The translations under genes were made by a program, and so were the position numbers. A stretch of DNA of 64,000 bases from Obesumbacterium proteus (GTDB lineage Bacteria; Pseudomonadota; Gammaproteobacteria; Enterobacterales; Enterobacteriaceae), in contig NZ_CP014608.1 of assembly GCF_001586165.1 (NCBI RefSeq), positions 3,224,001 to 3,288,000 on the forward strand. The letters run 5' to 3'. Below, one piece after another: positions 61,451 to 64,000 of this stretch (its first letter is position 1; each line of letters begins with the position of its first letter). The notes beneath the pieces are model-generated. The model saw only the letters and a list, made by a program, of their open reading frames with translations, was not told the origin of the DNA and did no database searches.

Positions 61451-61914
61451 CAGTGAACGTCGATGCGTTGATACATAGTTTGGGAAAATCATATAGTGAT
61501 TTACTTGATGCTGAACTTATTCCCTATAAAACCCCCCCAACGGGATTTTCGGGGGATCCGGATATTAGTTTGGACATGGCGAAAGAGGGCGTTTATCTGT
61601 CATTCAGACGTGATGGGCGAATTCTTAAAGAAATCACGTTGAGAATTCAGAATGATAAGGCAACTCATTGGGAGTTTCCCAATGAGTTGCCTTTCGGTCT
61701 ACGGAAAGTTATGCCTATGGCTTGGGTTCATTCAACTTATGGACAACCATTACGCAGTGTTGAGCCTAAAGTTGTTATGAGGCGTGAAGTTGGTCGGGCT
61801 GATTTGTATTCTGTGGAGGGATTCTCCCCACTACTGTATATGCAGATTCGTTACGATATGGCGGACTATGTGCAAAAAATCACGTTTTTCCCGCCATCGG
61901 AATTGCGTTGGTAG
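61447..61914 (+). CDS. probable immunity protein (DUF6392-like)
   Basis: 155 residues, soluble, no signal, so it would act in the cytoplasm. The 4-bp ATGA overlap with the toxin gene and the position directly after it are the classic immunity pattern. The sequence looks like the DUF6392 family from memory (IPYKTPPTGFSGDPDISLDMAKEGVYLSF, ITFFPPSELRW). It should bind the C-terminal toxin domain. A hairpin terminator follows. Confidence 0.78.
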   Translation: MTVNVDALIHSLGKSYSDLLDAELIPYKTPPTGFSGDPDISLDMAKEGVYLSFRRDGRILKEITLRIQNDKATHWEFPNELPFGLRKVMPMAWVHSTYGQPLRSVEPKVVMRREVGRADLYSVEGFSPLLYMQIRYDMADYVQKITFFPPSELRW

Positions 61915-61921
61915 ATTCATT

Positions 61922-61960
61922 AAAGTGCCCCAGCGGGTGTATAACTCGCGGGCACTTTAT
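61922..61960 (+). terminator. terminator of the toxin-immunity operon
   Basis: Arms AAAGTGCCC (61922-61930) and GGGCACTTT (61950-61958), 8 bp after the immunity stop. Confidence 0.75.
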
Positions 61961-62090
61961 ACAGCAGATTATACAGGGCAATTTTGAAATATTTATGGCG
62001 ATTGCTGTGTAAAAATCCAGTCATAATTTGCGGTAAAGCGCTGGGTAAGCACAACAAAATTAAGAGCCCCTCAGTGGTGCACCTGATAAT

Positions 62091-62122
62091 AAAAAAAGCG
62101 GTAATGCATAAGCAAAACCGCT
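62091..62122 (-). terminator. terminator of the minus-strand membrane protein gene
   Basis: AGCGGT / ACCGCT with a seven-T run on the minus strand, about 60 bp beyond the stop of the gene at 62183. Confidence 0.7.
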
Positions 62123-62182
62123 AAATTTCATCTACTAGATATTTTTATAACTTCACGCTACATGAAGTGAATTAAATTCAAT

Positions 62183-62473
62183 CTAGATCACTCTCGGACC
62201 CTGCGTGGTGAAGGGACGCTGGCGTGGGCGGAAGAGTGAAACTAGTGCGCCAATTAAGGCGACGCTCAATACCAGCAGGTTAAAGAGCACGAAGCCTGCC
62301 ATAAGCATGGCGACCATCATTACCGCCGATACGATAAGCGTCATCTGGCGCATTTTACCGCTGAGTCCCATTTGGCGAGACTTCAACGATAGGTACATTT
62401 TCCAATATTGCATCTGCCCCTGTAGAGCGCTGCGCATACGTTGAGTGCGAGTGTGTGACTGATTATTTTTCAT
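62183..62473 (-). CDS. small membrane protein, 96 aa
   Basis: 96 residues with a basic N-terminus and one or two closely spaced hydrophobic helices (LIVSAVMMVAMLMAGFVLFN and LLVLSVALIGALVSLF), ending in a basic tail RPRQRPFTTQGPRVI. AGGAG ribosome site. Not recognised; inner membrane expected. Stands alone. Confidence 0.72.
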   Translation of the reverse strand: MKNNQSHTRTQRMRSALQGQMQYWKMYLSLKSRQMGLSGKMRQMTLIVSAVMMVAMLMAGFVLFNLLVLSVALIGALVSLFRPRQRPFTTQGPRVI

Positions 62474-62746
62474 ATTTTATTAACTCCTAATGACTCGCTA
62501 ACGGGCCAATTTGTGATCCACCCGTCGTTTGTTTCTTGAAAATGAGACTAAAGAGAATTCTTTCAAAACCCCAGCACCTTTAGCCTACTTTACGTGGCTG
62601 ACAAAAGCTGACATCGAGAATAGGCTGTAGTTATTAAGTTATTCTTAACGCAGCATCCAGATGGCGATTTTGTTTTGGTAACTATCAGGAAATATGGTGC
62701 TATTTTGACTATATTCAAGTGACGTTGTCACCGAAGAGGGCGTCGA

Positions 62747-63739
62747 GTGAAGAAAAATCCTTATTATGATCCTAATAAAACCCACCATACGCCAGAGGGT
62801 TTGACCAATCCTGAGCCCAATGAGCATCGTCCTGGTGATTTAAAGCGCTGGCAAAACGAACGCAAAAAGAACCACTTGCCGCTAAAGCCTGAACAAGGGT
62901 ATCGCGGGCTCGTTGAGCGCTGGTGGCAGCCGGTTGATCTTGCGCAGTCACAGGATGGCGTGTGGTGGCTGGGTCACGCTGCGATGTTGGTGAAAATGGG
63001 CAGTAAGAATATCCTGATTGATCCCGTGCTTTCCCAGCGTGCTTCGCCGCTGAACTTCTACGGACCAGAGCGAAAAACACCGTCGCCTATCGACGTTGAA
63101 CAACTGCCAGATATTGATGCGGTTTTGATCTCCCATAATCATTACGACCATCTTGATAAACAGACTATCGATGCGCTGTTAAAACGTTTTCCGAAACTGA
63201 TTTGTATGGTGCCGCTTGGGCTGAAACGATGGTTTATCCGTTGTGGTGCAATATACGTTCACGAACTGGATTGGTGGGAACAGCGTGCGGTTGGCGATGT
63301 GCAGATCCATTTTGTGCCCGCACGGCACTGGAGTATGAGAACTCCTTGGGATCGAAATCGTAGCCTGTGGGGCGGGTGGGTTCTCTCGCATTTAACCGAT
63401 AGCTTCTATTTCGTTGGCGACAGTGGTTATGCGCCACGGCTCAAAGAGATTGGCGAACGATTAGGTCCATTTTCGTTGGCGGCGCTGCCGTTGGGCGCCT
63501 ATGAACCGCGCTGGTTTATGCATTCTCAGCATATGGACCCCGCGGATTCGGTTCGCTTATTTCGTGAACTCGGCTGTCAGCGAGCTTTCGGCATGCATTG
63601 GGGCGTATTCGAGTTAGCCGATGAAGCTTTGGATGATCCTCCAGGCTGTTTACGTGCAGAAATTCAACGGCAAGGTGTTGATGTGAATCGCTATACCGCC
63701 GAGAAAATTGGCGCTTTTATTCCTTTTCCTCGTGGATAA
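62747..63739 (+). CDS. MBL-fold metallo-hydrolase (NAPE-PLD/UlaG-like)
   Basis: 330 residues, GTG start with GAGGG. The metal ligands are in LISHNHYDHLDKQT (HxHxDH), HFVPARHWS, FYFVGDSGYA (Asp) and FGMHWGVFEL (His). WWLGHAAMLVKMGSKNILIDPVL is the standard entry strand. In this subgroup the substrate is a lactone or N-acyl-phospholipid; the precise one is unknown. No signal peptide, so cytosolic. Confidence 0.9.
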   Translation: MKKNPYYDPNKTHHTPEGLTNPEPNEHRPGDLKRWQNERKKNHLPLKPEQGYRGLVERWWQPVDLAQSQDGVWWLGHAAMLVKMGSKNILIDPVLSQRASPLNFYGPERKTPSPIDVEQLPDIDAVLISHNHYDHLDKQTIDALLKRFPKLICMVPLGLKRWFIRCGAIYVHELDWWEQRAVGDVQIHFVPARHWSMRTPWDRNRSLWGGWVLSHLTDSFYFVGDSGYAPRLKEIGERLGPFSLAALPLGAYEPRWFMHSQHMDPADSVRLFRELGCQRAFGMHWGVFELADEALDDPPGCLRAEIQRQGVDVNRYTAEKIGAFIPFPRG

Positions 63740-63870
63740 AAAAGTATAGCGTTCGGACATTTTCACGTTTTCGTGTATAATGCCGCGTTAAAATTCAATT
63801 AATTGTTTGAATTTCAGATACATCCACAATACCCCACGACGCCTGTGAAGGCGACATTAGAGGTTGCTCA

Positions 63871-64000
63871 ATGAGCGAAAAGTTACAGAAAGTTCTTGCC
63901 AATGCTGGTCATGGTTCACGCCGTGAAATTGAAGCCATGATTAAAGAAGGCCGTGTCAGCGTTGATGGTAAATTAGCAACGCTTGGTGACCGTGTTGAGG
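63871..64000 (+). CDS. rluB: 23S rRNA pseudouridine synthase RluB (5' part, truncated by window end)
   Basis: The first 43 residues, MSEKLQKVLANAGHGSRREI and on to DGKLATLGDRVE, form the S4 RNA-binding domain with which RluB begins. It makes pseudouridine 2605 in 23S rRNA. The catalytic domain is outside the window. AGAGGT precedes the ATG. In E. coli, too, rluB follows the yciO region. Confidence 0.92.
   Translation, partial: MSEKLQKVLANAGHGSRREIEAMIKEGRVSVDGKLATLGDRVE

Overview
The window looks like a chromosomal segment of an enterobacterium, most likely Hafnia (Hafnia/Obesumbacterium group; genus inferred from gene content, not proven). Most proteins match Escherichia coli families closely, and the blocks trpEGDCBA-trpL-rnm-yciO, tonB-yciA-yciB, yciC, ompW, clsA-yciU, yciI and rluB recall the E. 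coli 28-minute region. trpG and trpD are separate genes, as in Serratia, whereas E. coli has them fused. No ribosomal operon, phage, insertion sequence or CRISPR array was seen.

Layout. 1-9000: accessory and regulatory genes (LysR and AraC regulators, an SDR oxidoreductase, an acetyltransferase, a HAMP-less chemoreceptor, an EmrE-type pump) plus several very small lipoproteins, membrane proteins and a zinc-ribbon protein. 9000-11500: the c-di-GMP module yfiR-dgcN-yfiB behind a short leader ORF and a terminator-like hairpin. 11500-19300: proP, yjcB, yfdC, marC, a DoxX protein, a DUF523 protein, tRNA-Ser(UGA), tRNA-Thr(UGU) and a periplasmic GDPD. 19450-23050: a FecCD-type ABC importer behind a ModE-like operator, convergent with a ModA-like protein, so probably a molybdate/tungstate system. 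23190-25000: kduD-kduI with a KdgR-like box. 25400-32300: spy, acnA, a Kv-like channel, yciU, clsA, yciY. 32300-40650: a Dps-family protein, a candidate small RNA, yciI, tonB, yciA, yciB, a SulP transporter, yciC, a YkgJ-type protein, ompW and a BON lipoprotein. 40800-47830: the complete trp operon with terminator, attenuator, leader peptide and TrpR-type promoter/operator. 47960-49830: rnm, yciO and a small protein.

49870-64000: a 0.7 kb mosaic of inverted extragenic repeats, a GH127 arabinofuranosidase / GPH symporter / AraC cluster next to an ERIC element, an amino-acid ABC pair without an ATPase gene, ybiR, a MarA-size AraC regulator and holE. Then comes an AT-preceded module: a small ORF, a PAAR-pyocin S-toxin fusion and a probable immunity gene, translationally chained. 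It is flanked by a small membrane protein, an MBL-fold hydrolase and the start of rluB.

The most promising second-look items are the orphan PAAR/pyocin toxin operon, the ModE-box-linked ABC importer with a signal-less ModA homologue, the attenuator-like leader of yfiRNB, a structured terminator-ended intergenic RNA candidate at about 33.2 kb, and the inverted repeat island at 49.9-50.5 kb.
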